A stretch of DNA of 64,000 nt from Clavulina sp. PMI_390 (taxonomy: Eukaryota; Basidiomycota; Agaricomycetes; Cantharellales; Hydnaceae). The stretch covers positions 428,585-492,584 of the forward strand of contig WIDE01000006.1 in assembly GCA_015039315.1 (NCBI GenBank). Reading direction: 5' to 3'. Positions 43,351-54,516 of the stretch are shown piece after piece; position 1 is the first letter of the stretch; each line of letters begins with the position of its first letter. Under the pieces are notes generated by a model. The model did no database searches. It worked only from the letters and a program-made list of their open reading frames with translations, and had not been told where the DNA came from. The position numbers and the translations under genes were made by a program.

Positions 43351-44773
43351 ATGCGAATATCCATTCCGACCATCACACTTGATCCTCTTGCTCGAAGCGT
43401 TCCCGTTCTTCCGCTAGAAGCTGCTATCGAGCGAGTAGCAGAATTTCTGTCAGCGGGTAGCGTAAGCGTCCTCACCGGCGCCGGTGTTAGTGTTGATTCA
43501 GGGATAAGAGCCTATCGTGGCAAAAACGGGCGCTACCTAAATCCAAATTACCACCCCATATTCTATCAAGAACTCGTGGACCCTTCACCCAAGGGCTATT
43601 CATTTCGTCAACGGTACTGGGCCAGGAGCTATCTTGGTTGGCCTGCCGTCCGCTTTGTACATCCAAATCCTACGCATTATACACTATCCGCTCTACAATA
43701 CTCCAATGTTGTTGGAAGCATAATCACGCAGAATGTCGATGGATTGCACCACAGAGCCACCTCGTCGATCTGGGGGTCCATCGAGCGCGAAAAGCGAATT
43801 CTTGAACTACATGGGAGGCTAAGGGTTCGTCCTTCTCCATTCGTTTTTTGTGGCTTTTGATAATAACTAATGGTCTCCCGTCCTTAGACTGTGAGCTGCT
43901 CACATGGGCACACCGTTCCTCGGCCAGAATTTCAAGACCGAATCAGCGCCCTCAACCCTCACTGGAAATCTTACGCCGACGAACTGATGGAGACTGGGTC
44001 GGAACCTCGGACGAACCCTGATGGTGATGTGAGCGCGTTTCCTGATAATATAATGGAATTCCTGCCTAAACAAGACTTTTGTAGGTTGAGCTACAAGGTC
44101 GCTCGTTTGACGATTTCATTGTTCCCGAATGCGAGACGTGTCAAAAGCAAGGGCTAAACTTGATCAAAAAGTCCATTGTAAGTGAGACAAGTCTGGATTC
44201 CCCAAGCAGTCTCTGACATGAATATCAGATGAAGCCAGATGTCATATTTTTCGGGGAAAGCATCGCACCTAAGGTGAAAGAGGAGTCGTGAGTCCAAAAG
44301 GTTCTATTCGGGGAGACTTCATGCCGAAATAACCCTCTTTGCCAATCTCAGTTTCCGTATGGTAGACGAGAGTAATCGATTACTGGTCATTGGGACTACG
44401 CTAGCAACATACTCGGCGTTCCGGTATGTAATCCTGTCGTCAATCTGAATGACTCTCATTGAAACTTCTATCCCTCTAGTATCGTTCGGCACGCCCTCGA
44501 TACTCAGAAGGACGTTCTTCTCTTGAATGTGGGTCCGACACGAGCCGATGCTCTTGGGGTGGAGAAAATTGAATGGGAAAGTGGAAAGGTCCTCAAGGAA
44601 GCAACGACCCTTGCCTTGTAAGCCAAGAACTGTCCCTCTCTCTCGTATCACCTCTTTGACCCTGCATACATTCTGGAATTTCCTAACATTATAGAAGAAA
44701 CCGACTTGATCGAGATGCAGAGCTTCGCAAACTCTTAAATAGTGGGGCCGTTGCCCCTCCCCTCATCGATTAG
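43351..44773 (+). CDS. NAD-dependent protein deacylase, sirtuin class II (SIRT4-like)
   Basis: A Sir2-fold enzyme of the SIRT4 type. NAD-binding motif SVLTGAGVSVDSGIRAYRG lies in exon 1, followed by SIITQNVDGLHHRA with the catalytic His just downstream in ILELHG. After the intron the zinc-module part reads TVSCSHGHTVPRPEFQ, NPHWKSYADEL, NPDGDVELQGRSFDDF, VPECETCQ, then KPDVIFFGESI, LLVIGTTLATYSAFRIV and LLLNVGPTRAD. The last exon ends APPLID, stop at 44771-44773. Seven or so introns of 50-75 nt are all in phase. Class II sirtuins are often mitochondrial. The N-terminus (RISIPTITLDPLARS) is weakly basic/hydroxylated, which could be a targeting signal but is not conclusive. The first zinc knuckle looks unusual (see findings). 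Confidence 0.92.
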
Positions 44774-44920
44774 CCGACTTTGGAAACATCACCCTATATT
44801 ACCGTGTCAGTTATCATCATCATCCATGTCTCTGGCATCATTTCATTAGAGTAGAGCACCATCGTTACGTTGCATAAACTAGGTATAATTAGCATGTCTA
44901 TGTTGATAAACTGTATCCCC

Positions 44921-47900
44921 TCATCCAGTGCTGGACACGCCAGAGACGTTCCTCACGTGCCCACGGCCCATCCCTCGCCGGCCTGGTAAACCTCTCCCAC
45001 CCATCGACAACAACCTCAGTCCACCCCCCTCAGCACCATCATCAGCATCTGCTTCATGCTCACCCTCACCCATTTCCCTCATCCGCGAGTTCGAGCTCAG
45101 GAGCGTCGGCACATGGAAGACGCGCACTGATCCCTTGTTGTACGCTACAGCGAGCAATGCCTTGTCCTGTGACCACACTATCGTGTCCACAAGCTGGCCG
45201 GGGACCGCGTCTTCTGGGACGAGCTCTCCAAGCTTTGTGCCGAACTTGCGATCCCATACGTGTATGACGCCGTCTACAGCGAGCGGAGCTAGAGCGTTAG
45301 ACCGGTCTTGTCAATAAGGACAGATAAATGGTGGGCACCTTTTGTAGCAGACATCACAGTCTGCCCGCCCTCGGGAAGGACGCTTGCCAGGAAGGAAACC
45401 CCAATGAATTCTAATTCGGGTGCGGCTTCGCACGTCAGAACAGGGTCAAACCAAGGTCGTTTGGCTGGAGTCGAGAGGTGCTTGAGCTCGTACACCGTTG
45501 GTGGTCGCTGTTGAGAATGGGAAGATGATAAGCACATTAAGGCGGGCTGCCAGAAATATGGCAAAAGGAAGGGTAGCTCACGGTATGACGGGAGATGACG
45601 ACGAACATCCCGCTTTTGTGGATCGAGATCTTGTTGACATCGTCAAAAGTGGCAAAGAAGCTAGATGGCGGGAAATCAACATCAATGAACATGATTGGGG
45701 CAAAAAGCTCGAACCTCTCAATCTTTTTCTTCTTCAGATTGAATACTGCGTGGAGAGGGTCAGTTGCAAGCGGATAAGAAGTGGCACCGAAACTCACTGA
45801 TAACACGATGCTCGGGATTGCGAGTCGCATAGTCGTCTTCTTCATCGACAACGAGCGCAACTGTAAGGATCAACCTATAGGAGTGTGAAGTCAGCTTTCC
45901 AAGCATGTCGCCGTTGTTTCGTGGAGAACTAACAATCGATCTCCAGGGATGACCAACAGGTCATTGATCACGACCTTTATGTTCTGTTCTTCGACGTTTT
46001 CGCTTGTCTCATGCAAGATCCGTTGGAAGTCATAGTAAAGCTCATATTTTCCAGCGCCCTTTTGACCACGAGGTTGTTCCTAGAGTTATAACTTTAGCAT
46101 ATAGGCAGATCCTAAGACTGAACGAATCCTTACGTCGGTGTGCCCAACGAATACCACAGAGCCCTCTGACCAGAGGAAGGAAGGCTCCTCACGGAACCAA
46201 GCTGAAGCTGATATTACAGTTGTCTTAGCTCGATGCCAAACCATGGAGTCGGAAGAGTTGAACCCCTATGAATCCAATCAATCATCAACTCATGTCATTG
46301 ACGACAAGTATTCAGACTTGGGCAGTTACTTACGATTTTTGTAATATTCGCTAGTCGCAAAGTGTTTTTGTAGCGAAGTAGCAAGTACTTCTCTTCATCA
46401 GGCATAGAGGTAGATGAACTGGGGATCTGCGGTCTCCACTGCATATCCAATAGCGCGCCATCCTTGGGTGAGATCTCCCATGCTTCGCCCATCCCAGCCG
46501 TCTCAAAAATCTTGATACGTTGACTAGGCGAGAGAACGGCTAGATGCGAGCCAGACGGGCTGAACGCCATTATGCGCGCATAGGGGACTTCAATGTCGCT
46601 TAAATTATGCACATGGATAATGTTTCGCAGGGAGACCAACATATCTGCGTGGCGCCACGAATGAAGATTCGGCTGACGGGCGTTGGTACGCGGCGTTCCT
46701 CGCTTCTTCCTTTTAGTGGAGGTACTGAAGTCGCTTGGCACTTCGGATGGACCCAGGGTCACATTTCGACTGCGAGAGGCAGTTTGTGGGGTGAGGAGCG
46801 TTGACGAAGAATGGGAATCCGAGGCTCGCCCTGATTCTGAGCTGACGAATTCGGGGAGCGGTATCGAGGCTGAGCGAGGAGTAGGAACGGGGCTGGGGCT
46901 GGGGCTGAGGATGGATGGTGTATGACTCCTGGGTAGATCATAGCCCTTCTCGAGATCCATATCGGCTGGCTGTGCTACGGTGGGAGTGGGCTGGATGACC
47001 CCTTCTGTTGCGCCCTCCATGGCTCCCCTAGAGTGGAGCGCTCGCGTGAGCCGACCCTCTGAAAGGCTACTCGAATGAGAAACACCATGCGCCAGTCGCC
47101 TCCACCAGCGCTTCACCCTGGAGAAGCGCTCGTGGGCAGGGTCAGCTACAAGGACAGGGAACATAGCCCGAACCCAGGTAAAATGTTCTCCGAAGGCGAC
47201 CTTGGGGTTGGCGAGGATTTCACGAAGCCAGTGATGCCCACGGGTCTTCGTGAACGTGATATCTTCGGCAACCACCCAAACTCCGACAACTAGCATGCCA
47301 ATACACGTCAGCCCAGCGAAGATAGACGTCGTAATGGGGATGAAGCTTCCTCGAAAAGCAGAGAAAGTGAAGCAGACAAGGCCGAGAGTGAACAGTGCCG
47401 CGGAAAGTACAAGCAGCAACAGCGGGGCGTCCATCAGCCATCTGGTCAGCCATCTCGGCATAAGAGAGTCTGGACTACTGTGTGCAGCCACTTGCCAGCG
47501 ATAGGCAAGCTGGCTGTTGATTGCGCTGGCGAGTGAAAAGACAAGGGCGCTAGTCCAGGAGAAATTGACAATTTGCTGAGTAGCACCATCGTTGGAAGCA
47601 AAGCTGTACTGGATAGCGGTAGCGGTAACGCCAGAGAAGAACGTCGCAACGGTTGAGATGTTGAGCAAACCGTTCGCCTTGCGCTTCTGTGCGTGCTCAA
47701 TCATAGGGATACCTACAGTGCTATGTGATTAATCATGCTTTTTCTGGTCTGGCTAAGATAACGCACCAACTGTGACAAAGCTGCTCACGGATCTTGACAG
47801 GCGTTCCAAGTCTAACTGGAACTCCGCAGAGAGCTCATCCAGAAACCGGCGAACATCAGGCCAGTCCAGACCTAAGCAGGTGCCCGACATAAGTACCACG

Positions 47901-48729
47901 GGAAGCTAAAGAGGCTGGGGAAGATTACGTACTTTCGTATTCTGCCAAAGATTTCATCCAATCGAGGACATGAGTCACTAGGGTGTGTATAGTCGACTCC
48001 AGGAGCTCAGCTACAATATCATCTGTGAACTCTGGAATCTCCTTGATTCTCTAGTATAAAATGTCAATATCTCTGTACTCCGCGCAGAATCTAACGAGGT
48101 CTGACCTTGAGGAACCTCTCCACATCCTTGGTGAACTCTATGCACTCGTCTGGAAGTGCCTGGGTAGACGGATCGACGAGATGGAAGGCACGAGTTAACT
48201 CGCCCTTAGATCGAGGAGCAGGATCGATCAAATTCCGGGTTGGAGGCAATCGGAGGGGCTGGTCCGGGTGTATGCGACTGACGTTCCCTCTGAACAACCG
48301 CAGGATTCCGTCCAGCCTGAAGCGGATATGGTACGCACTAGCGACGACCCCGACGCTGCTACCTAGATGCTAACAACCACGCATGATATTCAGAAAGAGA
48401 GCCGTTTCCCTAGACTGGAAAGGAGTCACCTGCACGGAATTGGAGAAATCTTGGAGTGTTCGTTGCAAGTCAAGAACACTTCGCTCAAAGGCGTAAAATC
48501 TTGAGAACACGTCACGGGAGGTCGAGGCTATAGAATCAAGAGAAAGAGAGAGAATTTAGACTTGTCGGTGACGGCGATAATCCAAAGACGAACGTTGTTT
48601 GAATGTGCTGAAGGCCATTTTGCTCGTCCTACGAGACGCGACATCATCACCAGCTCTTTCAAGGAGAATTTCTTCCAGAAGAGATGCGAGTTGACCAAGC
48701 TTGTCGGTTTGATTGGGCTGGAACTCCAT
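44921..48729 (-). CDS. Four-TM membrane protein with a C-terminal WD40-like domain
   Basis: ATG 48727-48729 (MEFQPNQTDKLGQLASLLEE) was chosen because it opens the frame that continues through short exons: RDVFSRFYAFERSVLDLQRT, VGVVASAYHIRFRLDGILRL, IHPDQPLRLPPTRNLIDPAP, FTDDIVAELLESTIHTLVTH and LDWPDVRRFLDELSAEFQLD. A long exon (about 46320-47710) encodes four hydrophobic helices (GLLNISTVATFFSG; FSWTSALVFSLASAIN; APLLLLVLSAALFTLG; AGLTCIGMLVVGVWVV), a Ser-rich cytosolic linker, then propeller-like strands (IMAFSPSGSHLAVLSPSQRIKIF and LLDMQWRP). Further exons give ILTVALVVDEEDDY, FFATFDDVNKISIHKSGMF and IVWSQDKALLAVAYNKGSVR. The stop is at 44921-44923. Over 1,000 residues. Similar membrane-WD40 proteins occur in agaricomycetes, with no known function. 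Confidence 0.75.
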
Positions 48730-49109
48730 GGAATAGTCTCAGACAGGCTTTCCTCCAAGGTCTCCTTGAGCCCGTAGCTGCCACTGAGAGCGGATTTACT
48801 TCGCGCAAGACTGGTGGGTCTGCTCTATATACGAGCCAAGTCCCCTTAACTGATCGTAGACTCAAGTGAGTGATAAGAGGTGGCCCAAGCGGTCAATGGG
48901 CGAATCGTGTGGTGATGAAGGTAGGGAAAGCAGGGTGGTGGTGGCCACTGAATTGAACGGGATCGTGGGAAAAGACCATCACTCTTCCTCTTGCGCCAGC
49001 TTGCTGTGTGTCTAACACGTTTGGGAACGACCCTGGGACTACACTCATTGCACCCAACCAAAGCACCTAAACCATCTTAGCAGTCGTTCATTTCCCTACC
49101 ACCCTCACT
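48730..49109. other. Divergent intergenic region (TM-WD40 gene / KISH)
   Basis: 380 bp. On the complement a TATATA sequence at about 48822-48840 lies about 100 bp upstream of the TM-WD40 start. No gene was seen. Confidence 0.4.
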
Positions 49110-49514
49110 ATGGTCTGTACACCCAATCCCACAAAAAACTGGAGGCTACTGTTAATGCTCTCTGTCTCTCGTAGACTGCGCTATTCAACTTTGAGTCTCT
49201 CTTATTGGTTGTCCTCTTGGTAATATGTACGTGTACATATGTGCGAGCTGCGGCTCCTGGCCTTGTTGATCGGAATAAGGAAGGGTGAGTCTCTGCCATG
49301 CCACGTTGTCATTCAGTTCGTCAACTTACGCGGGTGTCTTAATACACCAGACTCTTTGGCATCATCTGGAAGGCTGCACGTATAGGCACGTCACATATAG
49401 TAATCCCTGAATTCGATTCAACCTCCAGCTGACACTCTTGATGCAGGAGAACGATTGTCTCCTTATGTTGCGCTTGCATGCGTGGTCATGGCGGTCCGAC
49501 TGCTGACCCAATAA
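49110..49514 (+). CDS. KSH1: KISH/TMEM167 (Ksh1) secretory-pathway protein
   Basis: A tiny two-TM Golgi/ER membrane protein needed for early secretion. The ATG (49110-49112) stands alone before an intron (49113-49174). Exon 2 (49175-49284) then encodes [20 protein letters not shown] and [17 protein letters not shown]. Exon 3 starts at 49351 ([11 protein letters not shown]) and the last exon at 49447 ([19 protein letters not shown]), stop at 49512-49514. About 71 residues, the normal KISH length, with the conserved ALFNF, DRN and IGER-SPYV motifs. Retaining IG in IGER requires a GC donor at 49386; a GT donor 6 nt upstream (49380) would delete these two residues but keep frame. Confidence 0.9.
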
Positions 49515-49818
49515 CTGTTATTCCTCGGTTCTCCCACAATCTCCCCTCCGTTCAAGGGGATACTCGATTTCTGTGGTAGTCCACTAGTCCTCAGAAGTGG
49601 ACTTGCTTTCTCATGGCTATATATTGTTACGCCTCTTCAGTCCACTATTATCCATTGTATCTTAATCCATCCTATGGTCGCCCATGGCCTGTAATTCTAG
49701 TTGTTTTTCGCGTTGTTTCCTTCTTGCTTCAAATTCTTGCCTTGAGAGACCGTCGTGTTTGGTTCGAGGCCACTGAGGATCGGAACCAAACTCTGACCTT
49801 CTCTCCCACTTTTGCTTC
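49515..49818. other. Intergenic (KISH 3' flank / TyrRS promoter)
   Basis: 304 bp between co-directional genes. An ATG-initiated open frame (49613-49885) runs into the synthetase gene out of frame. It could be an upstream ORF but has no other support. Confidence 0.4.
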
Positions 49819-51534
49819 ATGGATCCCGACGCAGCATTTGAGCTCATCACGCGCAACACCCAGGAGATTCTGGGCGGCGAAATAATCAAAAAGATCCTCA
49901 CCGATGGCGAACGCCATGTAAAATGCTACTGGGGTATGCACTTCATCACGTCTGAATTTCGGGATACGTGTTAAATGACTCGATCCTGGCGATGTATGCG
50001 CATTTTGTACTTTTTAGGCACTGCAACCACTGGGAGACGTTTGTGAACCACTTTTACTCCCAATAGAGTCACGTCGATCTGAGTCCTCCATCATTCTGCA
50101 TTGCAGCGCACATTGGCTACTTTGTGCCACTCTCCAAGCTAGCAGACTTCTTGAGAGCTGGTGTCGAGGTGAGGGAATTATATTATTTCTCGCTATCAAC
50201 CAGATTTTTACCTTCGTTTATAGATCACGGTCTTACTAGCTGGTACGCCTCTTCGATTCACCGCTGTGCTGGCATATAGCTCACGTCGTTGCCTGTGTGC
50301 TGGCAACCCGTTATGACTCACATTAGATATTCATGGATTCTTGGACAATCTCAAGGCCCCAATAGAGCTTGTTCAATACCGCGCGGAGTACTACTCCCAT
50401 ATCATCCGCGCCGTGCTCGAGTCAATCGGCGTCCCAATCGACAAGCTGAAATTCGTCACTGGATCCTCCTACCAGCTTACCCGGGAATACACCATGGACA
50501 CGTACAAGCTGGCATCAGTCGTAACCGAGCACGACGCAAAGAAGGCTGGCGCGGAAGTCGTGAAGCAGGTCGCGAGCCCTCTGCTCAGTGGTCTACTCTA
50601 CCCCGGGTTGCAGGCGTTGGATGAGCAGTACCTCGACTGCGATTTCCAATTTGGTGGTGTCGACCAAGTGAGATCACCCCTCCCCCCCATCATTAACCTT
50701 TACCTTCACTGATCTCACTTGCCCTCATAATGGTATAGAGAAAAATCTTTACCTTTGCGGAAGCCACGCTGCCAAAACTCGGCTACAGAAAACGCGCCCA
50801 TCTCATGAACGCGATGGTACCCGGTCTAGCAGGATCCAAAATGTCCTCATCCGACCCCAATTCGAAAATAGACTTCCTCGACTCCCCTTCGGTCGTCAAA
50901 AAGAAGATCAGCGCGGCGGTTTGCGAGGAGGGCAATATCGACAACGGCGTGCTCGCATTTTGCAAGATCCTCATTTGGATCAGCAACCTACGCGCTGAAT
51001 CGATCGCAGCAGGCACGGGCGACCCCACCAAGAAGCCGTTCGTCGCTGAGGGCGCGCCTGCAGGGACCGTGTTCTCGATCATGCGTCCAGACAAGTTCGG
51101 TGGCCCGGTACACTTCTCGAGCTACGAGCAGATGGAAACTGAGTTCGCGGAGAAGAAGTTGCACCCGGGAGATCTCAAACTCGGGGTCACGGAGGCGCTC
51201 AACAGCTTGCTCGCGCCGATCCAGACTATTTTCAATAATAGTCCCGAGTTCCAGGCTGTGGCGGAGAAGGCCTACCCGAAGGAAGGCCCACCACCCAAGG
51301 AGAAGAAGGTCAAGAAGGTTCGTACCTCGTTCTTTTCGTTAGAAGATGCATGCGTCCATTCTGAATATTCACGTGCCTTTTCAACCTCTACAGGTGGGTA
51401 CGGGATACCCAGGTGCCGCGAAGTCTGAGGGAAAGGCTCTAGGAAATGCACCCGCCTCTGCACCTGATGCCCCCGTCACAGAAGAGACGGTGAAAGCGCT
51501 GGCTGAGGAGGTCTCAGCAGCGAAAGTGGAGTGA
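49819..51534 (+). CDS. TYS1: Cytosolic tyrosyl-tRNA synthetase
   Basis: Class I aminoacyl-tRNA synthetase that charges tRNA-Tyr. ATG 49819 opens [20 protein letters not shown]. Splicing gives the HIGH-like signature [15 protein letters not shown], then [32 protein letters not shown], the tyrosine-site region [15 protein letters not shown], and the KMSKS loop [15 protein letters not shown] (about 50827-50871). Downstream are the anticodon-binding [31 protein letters not shown], a Lys/Pro linker and, after a final intron, an Ala/Pro-rich tail ending SAAKVE (stop 51532-51534). The eukaryotic/archaeal-type features point to the cytosolic rather than the mitochondrial enzyme. About 430 residues. 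Confidence 0.95.
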
Positions 51535-51952
51535 TTCATCATGGACTTCTGCACTATTGCGACATTTCATCCGCCTCAGCTTGTATTTCCAGGGCATGAC
51601 ACTATGACCACTGCTGTGTAGTAGTGCCATCCCAGTTTGTTCGTAATCAATGCTTGTTGTATCAGCGGAGCTCTTGTTTAGAAACGGAGTCATAGCCCAG
51701 AAGTGCCTGGGACCAAAATTAATTATTTTGCAATAGCCTGACTAGTGACGGAAACACTCAGATCAAGAAAGTAAGAACTGGAAAACCATGTATGAGGAGC
51801 ATGAATAGGGCTGTCGTTGTAGAACGATGCGAATGAAGCGCGGGGGCATGCAAGAATGACGAGACGATGAGGGTGTAATGCTTTATGGGGAATAATGCTG
51901 GGGAATTGTGAAGAAAGAACACAAAAAGAGGTAGAAATTTTAGTGCTGGAGG
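51535..51952. other. Convergent intergenic region
   Basis: 418 bp where the TyrRS and cation-exchanger 3' flanks meet. No gene was seen. Confidence 0.45.
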
Positions 51953-54091
51953 TCAAGCTGCCCCTCCGCTTAGGGCAGCAGCAACGCTTTCGCATGCCAG
52001 CATGGTCGCGACATCCTGCTGGCCGTCATAGAACCACGCAGATGTTGCCTTGAACACGGGATTAGGAGGAGGAAAAAGGTTAACGTGAGTTAGAGGTTTT
52101 GAGCGATGAGAACTCACGATCATCATGTAGAAGCTGAGGAGAATGAGGCCCTCGGCCCAATTCGTTTTGGCGTCATCAGTGACAGAGTTGACCAGGAAGC
52201 ACGCTCCGATCGCGACAGCCACTTCGAAGAAGTCTACAGTCGTGAAAAGCGAATAAGCTCATAGTCAGTATGCTGCTGAAATCTGCTACTGCTCCCGCTT
52301 GACGTACCAAACAACATGAACAGCGGCTTGTTTGTCCACCACGCGATGAGGACCAGCAATGGTGCCCAGAACATCGAGAACTGGATAGACAAGTCGATTG
52401 TGCGTCCATCGGCGAGCTCTTCAGGAAGCCTGGCGGCTGAATTCGCAAAGAGAGATTTGCGCGTCCAGTACAAAATGGTCACCAGGGCTTCTCCGCCAAA
52501 GGACACGAGCGGCAACAGAATCAAGCCAAACCACTCTTCCTTGATGCCGGACGTCTCTCGCACTTTTTCGAGTGAGTCGACAAGCCACTCGGCAGTGATA
52601 GCGAGAAGAGGAATGGTTATGGCGAATGCGACGAAGCATGACCATTGGTTCATCTGGGGCTGCTCCTCTTCCAATTCTGCTTCTTTTTCCTTCAATGCAG
52701 TTGGAGCACCTGCCGGGACCGACAGGGCGTTGCCCTGACCAGGTGGGTTGTGCAGGTAGATCCTGCTTCCAATGTACCTGAAACAGGGTCGACGGGCACA
52801 TCAATAAATGTATTGATTTTTTTTTGGCCGTTGGGGGAACATACCCAATAAGCAATATGACAGCCAAGCCACGGCTGAGCTTCAACAGTTCGCCTCGGGT
52901 TTCATCGCTGATGGGTGAGGGGACGGAGACTGATGCAGCAAGATTCTGGACAATCTCAGAAGATCCAGAGCTTGCTACGTTGTTGCGAATGCCCGCAAAG
53001 AATGCAGCAGGGACAACCAGAGTCAAAACGCTAAAAGGAAGATCAGTAAACGGGTCAAATACGGCATGGGAAGCGCTCGATTTACCCCAAAGTGAGCAGC
53101 TGTAACGAGGGAATTTGTCAGACGATTGTAAGTGATGAAAAAAGGGCGGGTTCCGCGACTGACCGATTTATTGAGTTCAGTGGTGTGAGGGTCCAGGTGC
53201 TGATGCAGAATATCACGGCCACCCGAGATAAATGATACACCCTAGTGATAAGTGAGGAATTAGGGTCATTCGGGGGAGGTGTTAGTATGTGGGGACTGCT
53301 TACGGGAACCAACAGGAGGTGGAGCAGAATGACTCCAATGACGGTGCTTTGCATGAGACGGAGATCGCATCGCTTCAACAGAATGATGGCCAAGGTGGCT
53401 TCAACGAGGCTGTTGAAAAGAACCATCGATTAGGAGAAAGCATACAAGGCCAAGAACACGTCTCTATTGACATACTTGTCAAGGGAGATAACGGTCAGGT
53501 CGCCAAGCGACTTGCCAAGGTACAGCGCCAGGTTCTCAGCGACGTAGTCCGTCATACTCTCCAGCGATACAATGGCCAGCATACACACTGGGGGTGGGGA
53601 GCAGGTCGAGGATGAGCATAGATGTACAGCACGGGTGAAAACGTCCGGAGCACGAACAGGAAAAAGTGAGCCCCTCTGTCCACTTGAGATAATGCGCCAC
53701 CCAAGAGATTGGTAGGAAGATGATGAGAACATTGAGCACTGGAGAGGATCAAAGGCAGCAATGGCACGATGAGCGAGTGCGGAAGCAAAAACACGTGAAC
53801 TAAATTGAACGGACCAGACGAATTCACGAACGCCTTGACGCTCTGTGACCATGTTGGAACCTTGCGGCCTTCACCCTTGAAACGGCGTAGGAAGCGTTGT
53901 AGACCAGGCTCATTCTCTCCAATGGCGACGGCGAGAGACGGGAACGTGGGGTGACGATGAACACCATCTGCGTGCGGAGATGATGCGCCGTTCGCTCGTG
54001 GAGGTGTGCCAGAACGCTCGCTGGTGGTGGCGCCATTCAGCGTTGGGGACGCGAAGTGCGGGTCCTGAGGCTCTTTCTCGATGTCGGCCAT
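51953..54091 (-). CDS. CaCA-superfamily cation (Ca2+/H+) exchanger
   Basis: ATG 54089-54091 (MADIEKEPQDPHFASP), stop 51953-51955. An N-terminal cytosolic Ser/Pro region with EPGLQRFLRRFKGEGRKVP precedes about eleven TM helices. Exons give FLPISWVAHYL, VLAIVSLESMTDYVAENLAL and the alpha-1 repeat NSLVEATLAIILLKRC, MQSTVIGVILLHLLLV, GVSFISGGRD. A hydrophilic central loop with PTALKEKEAELEEEQPQMNQ (about 52640-52710) separates the halves. The alpha-2 region reads GLILLPLVSFGGEALVTILY, then IDLSIQFSMFWAPLLVLIAW and the last TM EGLILLSFYMMIATSAWFYD. The family resembles vacuolar VCX1-type exchangers. In alpha-2 the usual GNAAEH is replaced by SFGGEA, keeping only the acidic residue. Ion specificity is therefore uncertain. 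Confidence 0.82.
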
Positions 54092-54516
54092 CGTTTTTTC
54101 AGGCGTCGTAGACCGCAGGAGGTCGTGGTCGTCGTCTCGTGAAGGAACAAGGTTGCTGGAAAAAGCACAGCCGTTGACATTTTTCACATCAACCTGCCAT
54201 CATCCAACCACCGTCTTGGCACCAAGAGATTCACCGGGTCTCGGCCACCCCACCCGCAGCAGCGCATCCTTTTTTGGGCTTGGGCGCTAAATTATTACAG
54301 CTGGTTGTAAAACTGATGGCAGGGTGACTTTTCGATGAGCCCCACATAGGCCCCACCAGGTGAGGATCCGCCAGCATATACCTGGTTACAGCCGAGCGTC
54401 GAGTGCCCCATCTGAGAGGCCTCTCCGCTGCCTAGTGGACGCTGCTCATCGTCCCGCCGCTCGTCCGCGCCGTCAAGAAGCACTGAGTTTATTTGCTCTG
54501 GTGGTACATTGATTGA
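54092..54516. other. Exchanger promoter region and unexplained segment before the gap
   Basis: 54092-54297 is the upstream flank of the exchanger. Its distal 115 bp recur beyond the gap. 54298-54516 is unlike anything after the second copy. On the complement it is open from the gap to a stop at 54295-54297 (INVPPEQINSVLLDGADERR, then ending HQFYNQL), so it could be the C-terminus of a gene swallowed by the gap. Confidence 0.4.
54183..54297 (+). repeat. 115-bp direct repeat flanking the gap, copy 1
   Basis: It begins TTCACATCAACCTGCC and ends GCGCTAAATTATTA. It matches 55162-55275 except for one extra G after the poly-T run. It lies 92 bp upstream of the exchanger start. Confidence 0.9.
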
